From the NCBI RefSeq assembly GCF_001422325.1, contig NZ_LMMR01000004.1, forward strand, positions 377,752 to 441,751: a stretch of DNA of 64,000 nucleotides, given 5' to 3'. Under the pieces are notes generated by a model that worked only from the letters and a program-made list of their open reading frames with translations, was not told the DNA's origin and searched no databases. The position numbers were made by a program, and so were the translations under genes. Positions 50,764-61,139 of this stretch are shown piece by piece (the stretch's first letter is position 1; each line of letters starts with the position of its first letter). The DNA comes from Leifsonia sp. Leaf264 (GTDB taxonomy: Bacteria; Actinomycetota; Actinomycetes; Actinomycetales; Microbacteriaceae).

Positions 50764-50861
50764 CCACCATGTGAAGGCATCGGCAGAGGGCGACCCGCGG
50801 AATCCCGCGGCTCGTCCTCTGTTTGCCTTCACACGGAGGCGCGATCTCCTTCACACGGCGG
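50764..50861 (+). repeat. 98-bp palindromic element, copy C (solo)
   Basis: Core (A)TGTGAAGGC at 50769-50778, a 46-bp inner part, then GCCTTCACAC at 50825-50834 and TCCTTCACAC at 50847-50856, again 22 bp apart. The inner part folds further by CAGAGG/CCTCTG and CCGCGG/CCGCGG stems. It has no gene of its own. The following 130 bp up to the next promoter are GCAGC-rich with nothing recognised. Confidence 0.87.
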
Positions 50862-50995
50862 CAGCCGGCCGCGGCAGCGCGTCCGCACCAGCAAGTCCGC
50901 AGCCGGCAGCACCCAGCAGGTCGGCGGCCGGCAGCACCAGCGCGCCCGCGCCGGTCCGCGGCCACATTCGTAATCCGCTCGTAACGCGCGCGCCC

Positions 50996-51001
50996 TACGA
51001 T
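50996..51001 (+). promoter_or_regulatory. Leaderless -10 (TACGAT)
   Basis: TACGAT, six bases, then ATG 51008. A possible -35 lies near 50968 (TTCGTAATC). Confidence 0.55.
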
Positions 51002-51007
51002 CTGAGG

Positions 51008-51499
51008 ATGACGGCATTCGGCCTCCGCGCAGCGGTCGGAAGCGATTCGCGCTTCCTGACCGACATGGTCGTCGAGGCTGCGAACTGGAACCCGAGCGCC
51101 AGCAGGCAGCGCGTGAGCGTTCTGGCCGACCCCGACTACACCCGCTACGTCACCGGCTGGCAGCGTCCCAGCGACGCCGGAGTCGTCGCCGTGGACTCCG
51201 ACGGCGTGCCGGTCGGAGCCTGCTGGTTCCGGCTGTTCCCCACGAACGCGCCTGGGCACGGCTTCGTCGCCGTCGGGGTGCCGGAACTCATCCTCGGGGT
51301 CAGTCCCATCTGGCGTGCGCAGGGTGCCGGGCGCGCGCTGCTCCGCGAAGTCGTGTCGATCGCCCGCACGGCCGGCCACGCGCGCCTGACGTTGAGCGTC
51401 GAGCGTGGCAATCACGCCGCCGACCTCTATCGCAGCGAGGGCTTCGTCACGGTCGCCACCCCCGTCAGTCGCGACACCATGGTCAAGAACCTGCGCTGA
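51008..51499 (+). CDS. GNAT-family N-acetyltransferase
   Basis: 163 aa. GNAT core: VPELILGVSPIWRAQGAGRALLREV (acetyl-CoA loop Q/RxxGxG/A), then LTLSVERGNHAADLYRSEGF. The acceptor is unknown. It is convergent with the two-component operon. Confidence 0.87.
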   Translation: MTAFGLRAAVGSDSRFLTDMVVEAANWNPSASRQRVSVLADPDYTRYVTGWQRPSDAGVVAVDSDGVPVGACWFRLFPTNAPGHGFVAVGVPELILGVSPIWRAQGAGRALLREVVSIARTAGHARLTLSVERGNHAADLYRSEGFVTVATPVSRDTMVKNLR

Positions 51500-51525
51500 G
51501 CTCCGGCATCCGCTGGACTGCCGCG

Positions 51526-52143
51526 TCAGCGACCAGGTCGTCCTCGCACCAGCGCGACGGCATCGCTGCGGTTCTCCGCACCCAACTTGAGCAGCACGAT
51601 CGAGACGTAGTTGGCGACGGTCTTGGCCGAGAGTCCGAGCCGTTCGGCGATGACGGGGTTCGACAGGCCTTTGCCGAGAAGTTCGGCGATCGCCTTCTCG
51701 CGACGAGTCAGCATGGCGAGGTGGAGAGACTCAGGTGCCGGCATGCTCCCGGGAATCCGGATGCCGGGCCCGAACATGCTCGCCCCCATCTCGGCCGCCT
51801 GCACCGCAGCGATGATCTGTTCGGGGGTGGAATCCTTCGCGAGATATCCGAGGGCGCCGGCGTCGAGGGCTGCACGCACGGAGTTCTCGTCGTCGTACAG
51901 GGAGATCACGATCACTCGAACGTCCGGATGCCGGGCAGTGATCCGCTCCGTGGCCTCGATCCCGCCGATGTCGGGCAGTCCCAGGTCCATGAGCACGAGA
52001 TCGGGGCGGGTGCGATCGACGACGAGGATGGCTTCATTGCCGCTCGCTGCCTCGCCCACGATCTCCACGCCGGATGCCGAGAGCAGGGCGGAGAGTCCCC
52101 GGCGGAAGACCGGGTGGTCATCGACGACGACGACGCGGGTCAC
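51526..52143 (-). CDS. NarL/LuxR-family response regulator
   Basis: 205 aa. The receiver domain has VVDDHPVFRRGL at the start, the phospho-acceptor Asp53 (VLMDLGLPD) and Lys in GYLAKDSTPEQI. The LuxR HTH has LTRREKAIAELLGKGLSNPVIAE, and RLGLSAKTVANYVS. It overlaps the kinase stop by 4 bp. It is the partner of the kinase upstream. Confidence 0.92.
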   Translation of the reverse strand: MTRVVVVDDHPVFRRGLSALLSASGVEIVGEAASGNEAILVVDRTRPDLVLMDLGLPDIGGIEATERITARHPDVRVIVISLYDDENSVRAALDAGALGYLAKDSTPEQIIAAVQAAEMGASMFGPGIRIPGSMPAPESLHLAMLTRREKAIAELLGKGLSNPVIAERLGLSAKTVANYVSIVLLKLGAENRSDAVALVRGRPGR

Positions 52144-53963
52144 CGAGCACCTCCAGACGCGAACGGGAGGACGACGTGAACCCGGCTCCCACCAGACTCG
52201 CTCGGCCCGAAGGCGGCGGTCCCGCCCAACTCCGTGGCCCTGGTGCGAATCGACTCGAGTCCCAGACCGCTGCGCACGCGGGTGGGGAGCCCGATGCCGT
52301 CGTCGGTGACCGTGACGTGGAGTTCGTCCCCGTCGAGCGTCAGCGTGACTGTGCAGGCCCGGGCTCGCGCGTGCCTCCGCACGTTCGTCACGGCCTCCTG
52401 CACTATGCGCAGGGCCGCGAGATCGACGGCGGCCGGCACCACCAGCCTGTCGTCGGGGGCGTCGATCCGGATGCTGAGGGAATCGGCCTCCTGGCCGTGG
52501 ATGCGGTGCCGGATGGCCTCCACCAGACCGCGGTCATCGAGGATCGGTGGACGGAGGTCGTGACTGATCTCGCGAGTCTGGATGACGGCTGCCTGAATGT
52601 CGTGTTGCAGGTGCGCGGCGAGCTGGGCGACGTCGGGGGAGGCGTGGACGCTCAGCCTCGCGATCGCCGCGGCTCCGAGTCCGAGCCCCGAGAGTGCGGG
52701 GCCGAGGTCGTCATGCAGGTCACGGCGAAGCGCGCGACGCTCCTCCTCCCGCGCCAGCAGGAGTCTGGCGTGAGCGTCCGCGAGATCGGCGAGTGCGCGG
52801 GCACCGTGCAGGGCCGGGGCCGCGTGAAGAGCCAGCTCGCGCATCACCCGATGATCGCGGGCCGTCAGGTCGGACTCCGACGATCGCGCCGGCACGCCGA
52901 TGGTCGCGAGCAGTTCACCCTGATAGACGATCTCGAAGGATGCCGCGATCTCCGAGGCGTCGCCGACCTCGGCACGCAGGGGCGGCGGGCCGTCAAGCCT
53001 CACTCCGTCCACTCGCAGGGCGATCATGACCGTCTCCAGAACCGTGACCGGGAGGAGACGTGCATCGCCCTGGGCGCCGATGGCGCGACTGAGGAGTGAG
53101 ACTGCCGCAGAGGGGGAAGACCTGCCCCTGTAGACGACGAGTTCCGAGCACCACGCAGACAGCTGCGCGACGGGGATGGCCAGAGTCGCGACCACGATCG
53201 CCGCGGTGATCCACGTCGTCTCCGCGGGGAATCCCATGGCGGCGGTCGCGATGGACGTGAACCAGAACCCCGTGCCCAGGACGACGACGGCGAGAGTGAG
53301 GAAGAGCACGACCCTGAGCAGTTCGTCAGCGTGGACCCACCCCGGGCGGATGATGCCGATCGCCAGACCTGACACCAACGGCAGGATGGCGAAGTTCGCG
53401 AGTGCCACGGACGCCGATCCCGTGGACGCCACCGAACCGGAGGCGATGGTGAGGACGGCGTAGGCCTCGACAGTGACGAGGACACCGAGCACCACCCAGC
53501 GCGCACTCTCCCTCTCCGCAGTCGACGATCGACGTACGTAGCGATAGACCTGAGCGGAGACCATGGCGATCTCACCGATCGCGAAGATCTGCCACCACCA
53601 GAGCTCTGAGAGTCGGCCCGCGCTGATGAGCCACGCGGCAGTGACGCCCAGGGCCGCCACGACAGGTACGGTCGTCCACCGCGGAACGAAGCGGCCGTCG
53701 GGATAGGTGGCGAGGATGAGGGGAGCCAGGCCGAACCAGGCGGCCCCGTAGATGAGCTGGAGCGCAGGATCGCTCGCTGCGAAGGCGCCGACGCCGGTGC
53801 CGGAGACGATGACGACAACCGGAACGGCGCTGACCCAGATCCGACCCGTCGCTCGGCGGCGCACGAGGGTGACGACGATGCCGGCCGCGAGCGCGAGACC
53901 CACGACGGCCACCGCCACCTGGCTGACGACGAGCAGGTCTTCACCCTCCATGATGAGGATCAT
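52140..53963 (-). CDS. Multi-pass membrane sensor histidine kinase (NarL-type)
   Basis: 607 aa; ATG 53963 is used, and ATG 53951 is an alternative. About eight hydrophobic segments lie in residues 10-290, followed by a GAF-like region (about 305-400), a HisKA_3 helix with the phospho-acceptor in RRDLHDDLGPALSGLGLG, and a HATPase domain with IVQEAVTNVRRHARA and DDGIGLP, then GLGLESIRTRATELGG. It is probably co-transcribed with a membrane protein gene 21 bp upstream. The signal is unknown. Confidence 0.9.
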   Translation of the reverse strand: MILIMEGEDLLVVSQVAVAVVGLALAAGIVVTLVRRRATGRIWVSAVPVVVIVSGTGVGAFAASDPALQLIYGAAWFGLAPLILATYPDGRFVPRWTTVPVVAALGVTAAWLISAGRLSELWWWQIFAIGEIAMVSAQVYRYVRRSSTAERESARWVVLGVLVTVEAYAVLTIASGSVASTGSASVALANFAILPLVSGLAIGIIRPGWVHADELLRVVLFLTLAVVVLGTGFWFTSIATAAMGFPAETTWITAAIVVATLAIPVAQLSAWCSELVVYRGRSSPSAAVSLLSRAIGAQGDARLLPVTVLETVMIALRVDGVRLDGPPPLRAEVGDASEIAASFEIVYQGELLATIGVPARSSESDLTARDHRVMRELALHAAPALHGARALADLADAHARLLLAREEERRALRRDLHDDLGPALSGLGLGAAAIARLSVHASPDVAQLAAHLQHDIQAAVIQTREISHDLRPPILDDRGLVEAIRHRIHGQEADSLSIRIDAPDDRLVVPAAVDLAALRIVQEAVTNVRRHARARACTVTLTLDGDELHVTVTDDGIGLPTRVRSGLGLESIRTRATELGGTAAFGPSESGGSRVHVVLPFASGGAR

Positions 53964-53984
53964 CCCACCGCGGATCCCGACGTC

Positions 53985-54719
53985 CTAGCGCCGCGCGGTC
54001 CGCGCCTTCGTGAGGAACGCGATGCCCAGGACGAGCAGGAACGGGATCAGCAGGAGGACGCCCAGCGGCGGCACGGTCGGCAACGCAGCGCTCAGGACGG
54101 CGCAGAGCATCAGTGCGCTGACGATGACGAGCGGCCACCCGATGAGGGCGCCGCGCTTGCCGAGCACGATGAAACCGATCAGCCAGCCGCCGAAGGCGAT
54201 GACCGCGAGCATGAGGCCTGCCGTCACCATGATGTTCACTCCTTGGATGACAGCTCGCTGCATGACCTGGTCTGCTCCGGTCTCCGCGAGTGCAGCCCCG
54301 ACGGAGCTGCGCAGGGCGGCTCCCACTGCTGCGGCGAAGAACCATCCGGCGCCCGAGATGATGCCGAGGCTGGTGGTCACTCGCGGCCAGATGGCGCCCA
54401 GGCTCGCCCGTTCGGCGAGAAGACGGCCGACGGCCACAGCCAGGACGATGATCGCGGCACCGATCGCCGTGAAGAGCGCGACCTCCACCGGGCCCGTCCA
54501 CGCTTTCGCCTGCATCGACGCCACGTCGTCGAAGATCGCACGCGGATCGGTCGACTCCGTCGGAGGGAAGAAGGTGAACACGATGATCGGCTGCACGATG
54601 TAGACGAGGGCTCCGATGATCGCCGCCCAGCCGCCGACGAGGTAGAAGCGGCGGTCGGTGAAGGCTGTGACGCCGGGCAGGGGTGCGAGCGTCGACGTCG
54701 CACTGGTGGTCGGGGACAT
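53985..54719 (-). CDS. Six-TM membrane protein of the two-component locus
   Basis: 244 aa with about six hydrophobic segments, including [55 protein letters not shown] and a C-terminal [20 protein letters not shown]. No family motif is recognised. It is the first gene of the operon with the kinase and regulator, so it is perhaps an accessory sensor or the regulated target. A GGAGAGA ribosome-binding site precedes its ATG. Confidence 0.75.
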   Translation of the reverse strand: MSPTTSATSTLAPLPGVTAFTDRRFYLVGGWAAIIGALVYIVQPIIVFTFFPPTESTDPRAIFDDVASMQAKAWTGPVEVALFTAIGAAIIVLAVAVGRLLAERASLGAIWPRVTTSLGIISGAGWFFAAAVGAALRSSVGAALAETGADQVMQRAVIQGVNIMVTAGLMLAVIAFGGWLIGFIVLGKRGALIGWPLVIVSALMLCAVLSAALPTVPPLGVLLLIPFLLVLGIAFLTKARTARR

Positions 54720-54868
54720 GGTCTCTCCTTCGATCGAGGGCGGGCGGATGCCGGCACCCCCTCTGTCTAGGCAGAGGAGATCCCGGGATGGCAGTGAGAA
54801 GTGATCCCGGTTCCACCCGATCGCGAGACACCCGACCCGACCTCCGCGGGAATGACCGGGGCCGGAAG

Positions 54869-54874
54869 TACCGT
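54869..54874 (+). promoter_or_regulatory. Leaderless -10 (TACCGT) of ftsK
   Basis: TACCGT, six bases (GGAACC), then ATG 54881. Confidence 0.65.
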
Positions 54875-54880
54875 GGAACC

Positions 54881-57838
54881 ATGGCTACGAGCACCAAGGC
54901 GACAGGTCGCGCTCGCGCGACCCCTTCGTCGCGCGGAGGCGCGGCGAAGCCACCGGCCAAGACCCCGGCGAAAGCCCCGGCCAAGGCTGCGCCGCGCGGG
55001 AACACCAGGTCCAGCGCGCAGACACTGAAGTTCAGCGAGGTCGAGGAGAAGCCCTCGATCGTCGTACGAGGGTGGATGGGCCTGGCCCACGTCGCCGGGG
55101 GAGCGGCCCGCGCCCTCGGACCCGAGCAACTCGCCAAGGAGGAGCGCCGCGACGGCCTCCCCTTCTTCATCGTGCTCCTCGCCATCGCCGGCGCCGTGAC
55201 CGAGTGGTTCCTCATCAACGAGCCCGTCGCGCAGACCCTCGACGCCTGGACATTCGGCGGCCTCGTCGGCCGCGTCGCGTTCGCCCTCCCGATCATCATG
55301 CTGGTGTTCGCCGTCTGGCTGTTCCGGCATCCGTCGTCAGTGCATGACAACTCCCGCATCGGTATCGGCCTCGGCATCCTCCTGGTGTCGATCGCCGGAC
55401 TCTGCCATGTCTTCGGCGGCCAGCCGGTCCCGAGCGACGGCATGGAGGTGCTCGCCCGTGCCGGCGGCATCCTGGGCTGGATGATCACCTGGCCGATGAT
55501 GCTCGTCGGGCCGTGGCTCGCGACAGTCGTGATGATCGTGCTGATCGCCCTGTCGCTGCTCATCATCACCAAGACACCGCCCAACCGCATTCCGCAGCGG
55601 ATGCGGGAGCTCTACGCCTGGCTGTTCGGCGCGCACCTGCCCGACGAGGAGGCGCGCGACGAGGCTCGTCTCGCCGCGAAGACCGCCAAGAAGGAGCGCT
55701 CGCAGGCCGTCGAACTCGATGGCATCGACAGCCTGGGCCTCGACGGAGACGGCGACGGTGACGGTGAGTCTTCGACCCCCGACAACCTGCCGTGGTGGCG
55801 ACGCAACACCAGCGGACGCGAAGAGGATCCGGCCTTCGAGGCCGCCGGTGTCGACGGGCTCACGGATGTCTTCGGCGGCGCCCCGGAGGGGGGCTTCGAC
55901 AGCGCGCTCGAGGGCGTCGGTCCGACCACTGCCGACGGCCGCGGCGGCGTCGACGGCGACCACTACGGCACCGAGGTCATGGCCGACCTGCAGGCCGCTG
56001 AAGATGCCGTCAAGCGCTTCACCGGCGAGGTCGGGGGAGCGACGAGCCTCCTCGCCGATGGTGCCGGCATTCCGGATGCCGCCCCCGGCGTGCTCCCCGG
56101 ATTCGCTGCCGCCGGTGCCGCATTCGACCAGGCAGGCGTCGCGCCCGTCGCCGACCAGCCCACCGCTCCGTACCACCTGCCCGCGGCCTCCACTCTCGCC
56201 GCCGGGGCACCGGCCAAGACCCGCTCGGCGGCCAACGACGAGGTCGTGCGCGCCATCACCGACGTGCTCCAGCAGTTCTCCGTCGACGCCCGCGTCACGG
56301 GCTTCTCGCGCGGCCCGACCGTCACCCAGTACGAGGTCGAACTCGGCCCCGGCGTGAAGGTCGAGCGTGTCACGGCCCTCTCGAAGAACCTCTCCTACGC
56401 CGTCGCATCGAACGAGGTGCGCATCCTCTCGCCCATCCCCGGCAAGAGTGCGATCGGCATCGAGATCCCGAACAGCGACAGGGAGATCGTCACCCTCGGC
56501 GACGTGCTGCGCTCGGGCGCAGCCGCCAAGAGCACCCATCCGATGACCATCGGCGTCGGCAAGGACGTCGGCGGCGGATTCGTGCTCGCCAACCTCGCCA
56601 AGATGCCCCACCTCCTCGTCGCCGGATCGACGGGTTCCGGCAAGTCGAGCTTCGTGAACTCCATGATCACGAGCCTGCTCATGCGTGCCACGCCGGCCGA
56701 CGTGCGCATGGTGCTCATCGACCCGAAGCGCGTCGAGCTCGCACCGTACGCCGGCGTCCCGCACCTGATCACGCCCATCATCACGAACCCGAAGAAGGCC
56801 GCCGAGGCTCTCTCCTGGGTCGTGAAGGAGATGGACATGCGCTACGACGACCTCGCGTCGTTCGGCTTCAGGCACATCGACGACTTCAACAAGGCCGTCA
56901 TCAACGAGGAGATCATCCTTCCGGCAGGCAGCGAGCGTCAGCTCAAGCCCTACCCCTACCTCCTCGTGGTCGTCGACGAGCTCGCCGACCTCATGATGGT
57001 CGCCCCCCGCGACGTCGAGGACTCGATCGTGCGCATCACGCAGCTGGCACGAGCATCCGGAATTCACCTCGTGCTCGCCACGCAGCGTCCGAGCGTCGAC
57101 GTCGTCACCGGCCTCATCAAGGCGAACGTGCCGTCCCGTCTGGCCTTCGCCGTCACCAGCGTCACCGACTCCCGCGTCATCCTCGACCAGCCGGGCGCCG
57201 ACAAGCTCATCGGCCAGGGCGACGCGCTGTTCCTCCCGATGGGGGCGTCGAAGGCGCTCCGCGTGCAGGGCGCGTGGGTGAGCGAGAGCGAGATCGAGCG
57301 CGTCGTCAAGCACGTCACGCGCCAGGCACGCCCGGAGTACAGGCCGGATGTCGCGGTCTCGGCCGAGCGCAAGGCCATCGACTCCGACATCGGCGACGAC
57401 CTCGAGCTGCTGCTCGCCGCAGCCGAGCTCGTGGTGTCGACCCAGTTCGGCTCCACCTCCATGCTCCAGCGCAAGCTGCGCGTCGGTTTCGCCAAGGCCG
57501 GCCGCCTCATGGACCTGCTCGAGTCGCGCGAGATCGTCGGCCCCTCCGAGGGATCGAAGGCCCGCGACGTGCTGGTCACGGCGGAACAGCTGCCCGGCGT
57601 GCTGGCTCGCCTGCGCGGCGAGGATGATGGATCGGCTCCAGGGCCGAGTGCGGCATCCGCTGCCCCGTCAGCTCCCCAGCAGACGACGGTGCAGCAAGGT
57701 GCTCAGCAGGGTGCTCAGCCCACCGGAGCTCCTGTCGACCCCTACGGTGACGACCCGGTCGCTCGCATGACCGAGGGCTATCCTGAGGAGGAGGGCGATT
57801 CCGACGAGGACGCCTGGAACCTGACCGGCAGGGACTGA
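54881..57838 (+). CDS. ftsK: DNA translocase FtsK/SpoIIIE
   Basis: 985 aa. It has a Lys/Ala/Pro-rich N-terminal tail (1-45), four transmembrane helices (about 90-235), an acidic Gly-rich linker (about 270-440), and an FtsK alpha/beta motor with Walker A GSTGSGKS at residues 582-589 and Walker [14 protein letters not shown]. The gamma winged-helix domain (about 840-905) has [19 protein letters not shown] and [15 protein letters not shown]. It moves chromosome DNA at the septum, guided by KOPS-type sequences. It is followed by pgsA after one base. Confidence 0.96.
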   Translation: MATSTKATGRARATPSSRGGAAKPPAKTPAKAPAKAAPRGNTRSSAQTLKFSEVEEKPSIVVRGWMGLAHVAGGAARALGPEQLAKEERRDGLPFFIVLLAIAGAVTEWFLINEPVAQTLDAWTFGGLVGRVAFALPIIMLVFAVWLFRHPSSVHDNSRIGIGLGILLVSIAGLCHVFGGQPVPSDGMEVLARAGGILGWMITWPMMLVGPWLATVVMIVLIALSLLIITKTPPNRIPQRMRELYAWLFGAHLPDEEARDEARLAAKTAKKERSQAVELDGIDSLGLDGDGDGDGESSTPDNLPWWRRNTSGREEDPAFEAAGVDGLTDVFGGAPEGGFDSALEGVGPTTADGRGGVDGDHYGTEVMADLQAAEDAVKRFTGEVGGATSLLADGAGIPDAAPGVLPGFAAAGAAFDQAGVAPVADQPTAPYHLPAASTLAAGAPAKTRSAANDEVVRAITDVLQQFSVDARVTGFSRGPTVTQYEVELGPGVKVERVTALSKNLSYAVASNEVRILSPIPGKSAIGIEIPNSDREIVTLGDVLRSGAAAKSTHPMTIGVGKDVGGGFVLANLAKMPHLLVAGSTGSGKSSFVNSMITSLLMRATPADVRMVLIDPKRVELAPYAGVPHLITPIITNPKKAAEALSWVVKEMDMRYDDLASFGFRHIDDFNKAVINEEIILPAGSERQLKPYPYLLVVVDELADLMMVAPRDVEDSIVRITQLARASGIHLVLATQRPSVDVVTGLIKANVPSRLAFAVTSVTDSRVILDQPGADKLIGQGDALFLPMGASKALRVQGAWVSESEIERVVKHVTRQARPEYRPDVAVSAERKAIDSDIGDDLELLLAAAELVVSTQFGSTSMLQRKLRVGFAKAGRLMDLLESREIVGPSEGSKARDVLVTAEQLPGVLARLRGEDDGSAPGPSAASAAPSAPQQTTVQQGAQQGAQPTGAPVDPYGDDPVARMTEGYPEEEGDSDEDAWNLTGRD

Positions 57839-57839
57839 C

Positions 57840-58475
57840 ATGGCTTCGCTCGACGCCGAGGTGCCTCGCGCCTCCAATTGGAACGTGCCCAACCTGATCA
57901 CTGTCGTGCGCATCCTGCTCGCACCGCTGTTCTTCTGGATGCTGTTGGCCGACAACGGGGCCGACGGGGCGCTGCGCTGGTGGGCCGCCATCGTCTTCAT
58001 CGTGGCCATTGCCACTGACGGCGTCGACGGTGCCATAGCCCGCAGGCAGGGGCTCGTCACCGACCTCGGCAAGATCCTCGATCCGATCGCCGACAAGCTG
58101 CTCACCGGCGGCGCCCTCGTCTGCCTGTCGATCCTCGGTGAGCTGTGGTGGTGGGTGACCATCATCATCCTCGTGCGCGAGATCGGCATCACCGTCTGGC
58201 GCATGGTCGAACTGTCGCGTCGCAACGTCGTGCCTGCGTCCCGCGGCGGCAAGCGCAAGACCATCGCGCAGTCGATCGCCATCTCGCTCGCCCTCGTGCC
58301 GCTCTGGACCGTGTTCGGCGACTGGATCTTCTGGGTCAACTGGATCGCGATGGGCGTGGCCTTCGTGCTCACGGTGTGGTCCGGCATCGAGTACCTGGTG
58401 TCGGCGTGGAAGCTCAAGCGAGCGTTGCCGGCAACCGGCACCACTCCGGGAACACCCTCGGGAACGGATGCCTGA
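57840..58475 (+). CDS. pgsA: CDP-diacylglycerol-glycerol-3-phosphate 3-phosphatidyltransferase
   Basis: 211 aa. The CDP-alcohol phosphotransferase motif D-G-x2-A-R-x8-G-x3-D-x3-D is complete in DGVDGAIARRQG and LGKILDPIADK. There are about five membrane helices. It makes phosphatidylglycerophosphate. It starts one base after the ftsK stop and overlaps cinA by 8 bp. Confidence 0.94.
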   Translation: MASLDAEVPRASNWNVPNLITVVRILLAPLFFWMLLADNGADGALRWWAAIVFIVAIATDGVDGAIARRQGLVTDLGKILDPIADKLLTGGALVCLSILGELWWWVTIIILVREIGITVWRMVELSRRNVVPASRGGKRKTIAQSIAISLALVPLWTVFGDWIFWVNWIAMGVAFVLTVWSGIEYLVSAWKLKRALPATGTTPGTPSGTDA

Positions 58476-58983
58476 GGCCGCCGTCCGCGACTCAACGGCC
58501 GCGCTCGTGGCCGAACTGGCGCGGCGCGGACTCACCATCGCCGTCGCGGAGTCGCTCACGGGCGGCTTGTTGGCCGCCGAGCTGATCCGTATCCCGGGCG
58601 CATCCGTCGTCGTCAACGGCGGTGTCGTCGCCTATGCAACGGAGGTCAAGCGCAGCGTCTTGGGCGTCGACGCAGCCCTCCTCGGCGAGTTCGGGCCGGT
58701 GCATCCGCAGGTCGCAGAGCAGATGGCGGCCGGAGCCCGACGGGTGCTCGCCGTGGACGGACGCGACGCCGAGGTCGGCATCGGTACGACCGGCGTCGCC
58801 GGTCCCGACCCCGACCCGCAGACCGGCAAGCCGGTCGGCACCGTCTTCATCGGCATCTCCATCGGCGAGCGGATGTCGGTGGTCCAGCTCGCCCTGGACG
58901 GCGACCGGGCGTCCATCCGCGCCGCCGTCGTGACGGCTGCGATCGACTCCACCCTCGGCCTGCTGCGCGATGGTGCGGAATAG
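58468..58983 (+). CDS. cinA: CinA C-terminal domain protein (nicotinamide-nucleotide amidohydrolase)
   Basis: 171 aa, only the amidase domain: TIAVAESLTGGLLAAELIRIPGAS, NGGVVAYATEVKRSVLGV and the EVGIGTTGVAGPDPD loop. It deamidates NMN in the pyridine nucleotide salvage cycle. The short, single-domain form is usual in actinobacteria. It is part of the ftsK-pgsA-cinA run ahead of clgR. Confidence 0.93.
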   Translation: MPEAAVRDSTAALVAELARRGLTIAVAESLTGGLLAAELIRIPGASVVVNGGVVAYATEVKRSVLGVDAALLGEFGPVHPQVAEQMAAGARRVLAVDGRDAEVGIGTTGVAGPDPDPQTGKPVGTVFIGISIGERMSVVQLALDGDRASIRAAVVTAAIDSTLGLLRDGAE

Positions 58984-59057
58984 TCTGCGTTAACTCGCCG
59001 TTACATCGGGCGTATTCACAAGAAAACGCCGGAACAGCGCAGTACGCTGGATTAACG

Positions 59058-59074
59058 GAGTACCTGTCGTACTC
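59058..59074 (+). promoter_or_regulatory. Inverted repeat GAGTAC-N5-GTACTC upstream of clgR
   Basis: A perfect palindrome about 50 bp before ATG 59127. It overlaps a TACTCT -10-like box (59070-59075), so it is well placed for repression or autoregulation. The gap 58984-59126 is otherwise AT-richer than average. Confidence 0.5.
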
Positions 59075-59126
59075 TGTATCAACTCACCCGCACCGGGGTG
59101 GACTGGCAGCACAGAAGGGGGTTCCA

Positions 59127-59435
59127 ATGATTCTGGTTCGTCAGGAAATCGGCGATGTTCTCAGGGACTTCCGTCTGCAGAAGGGCCGCACGCTCCGTCA
59201 GGTTGCGAGCAAGGCCAGCGTCGCTCTCGGCTACCTCAGCGAGGTCGAACGCGGACAGAAGGAAGCATCCAGCGAGATCCTCGCGTCGGTCGCCGATGCG
59301 CTCGACACTCCGATCTCAGTCATCATGCGCGAGGTGGGCGACCGCCTCGCCGTACTCGAGGGGATCAACCCGATCCCCGACACAGTGCCCGAGGACCTCG
59401 TCGTCGACTTCGATGCCGAGCTGCTTGTACGCTGA
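59127..59435 (+). CDS. clgR: XRE-family regulator, ClgR-type
   Basis: 102 aa with an HTH_3 domain: VLRDFRLQKGRTLRQVASKASV, ALGYLSEVERGQKEASSEILASV. The length, sequence and position between cinA and recA match ClgR, the activator of clp protease and stress genes in actinobacteria. It has AGAAGGGGG upstream and a strong terminator after. Confidence 0.88.
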   Translation: MILVRQEIGDVLRDFRLQKGRTLRQVASKASVALGYLSEVERGQKEASSEILASVADALDTPISVIMREVGDRLAVLEGINPIPDTVPEDLVVDFDAELLVR

Positions 59436-59452
59436 GTCCCAGCAACGTCTCG

Positions 59453-59483
59453 AACGCCAGCCGGTCATCGACCGGCTGGCGTT
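59453..59483 (+). terminator. Rho-independent terminator after clgR
   Basis: A 14-bp perfect stem, AACGCCAGCCGGTC (59453-59466) and its complement (59470-59483), with a three-base loop and a pyrimidine-rich TTTCTCTTCCC tail. Confidence 0.93.
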
Positions 59484-59520
59484 TCTCTTCCCTGTTCGCC
59501 TCGTCCCACCTGGAGTGTTC

Positions 59521-59745
59521 GTGAAGTCCAGCGAGTTCCGTCTCGCCGTTCAGGAGGAGTTCGGTGACGCCTACGGGCGCTCCCTGCTCCGCGATCTCGT
59601 GCTGCCCGACCTCGGCAACGTCACCGGCGACGAGGCCCTGGCCGCCGGCACCCGGCCGCGCGACGTCTGGTTCGCCCTCTGCGCCGCCATGGACGTGCCC
59701 GAGAACCGCCGGTACGGGGCAGGGCTGCGCGAGCCGCGTCGCTAG
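59521..59745 (+). CDS. DUF3046 family protein
   Basis: 74 aa from GTG 59521, with TGGAG upstream. EFRLAVQEEFGDAYGRSLLRD, ALAAGTRPRDVWFALC and AMDVPENRRYG are the DUF3046 pattern found next to recA across actinobacteria. The function is unknown; it is a small soluble protein. Confidence 0.87.
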   Translation: MKSSEFRLAVQEEFGDAYGRSLLRDLVLPDLGNVTGDEALAAGTRPRDVWFALCAAMDVPENRRYGAGLREPRR

Positions 59746-59773
59746 GACGCTCACGACACGCCGTCCCATCTGG

Positions 59774-59802
59774 TCGAACGGATGTTCGGATCTTGCTAGG
59801 CT
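59774..59802 (+). promoter_or_regulatory. LexA (SOS) box and recA promoter
   Basis: TCGAAC-GGAT-GTTCGG (59774-59789) matches the actinobacterial SOS box TCGAAC-N4-GTTCGA with one mismatch. TAGGCT (59797-59802) is the likely -10, with the box over the -35, so LexA would block transcription. The resulting leader to ATG 60008 is about 200 nt and holds no ORF I can support. Confidence 0.85.
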
Positions 59803-60007
59803 CCTCAACAGCAGCGAATCGAAGACGGCCAGTCCACTGTCGCCGCGGCCATCCGAGCAATGTCGGAGGCTCGGCGTAGCGTCCTTTCCATCAGCGATGA
59901 ACTGCTGACTGCCTTGTCAGTCGCGTGCCCGGTTCATGAGCGCCCGCTCTTGCCTCACGCGACACGACAGCCTAGAGGCGACGGAACACCGACAGAAGGA
60001 GACCATG

Positions 60008-61099
<1,092 letters not shown>

Positions 61100-61139
61100 C
61101 GCCGCAGCCGCACATCCATCCGAGACCGGGGAGAGACAC

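Noticed and set aside
59810-60000. Small ORF in the recA leader
   Set aside because: Frames present lack a ribosome-binding site or leaderless box and show no codon bias like the neighbouring genes.
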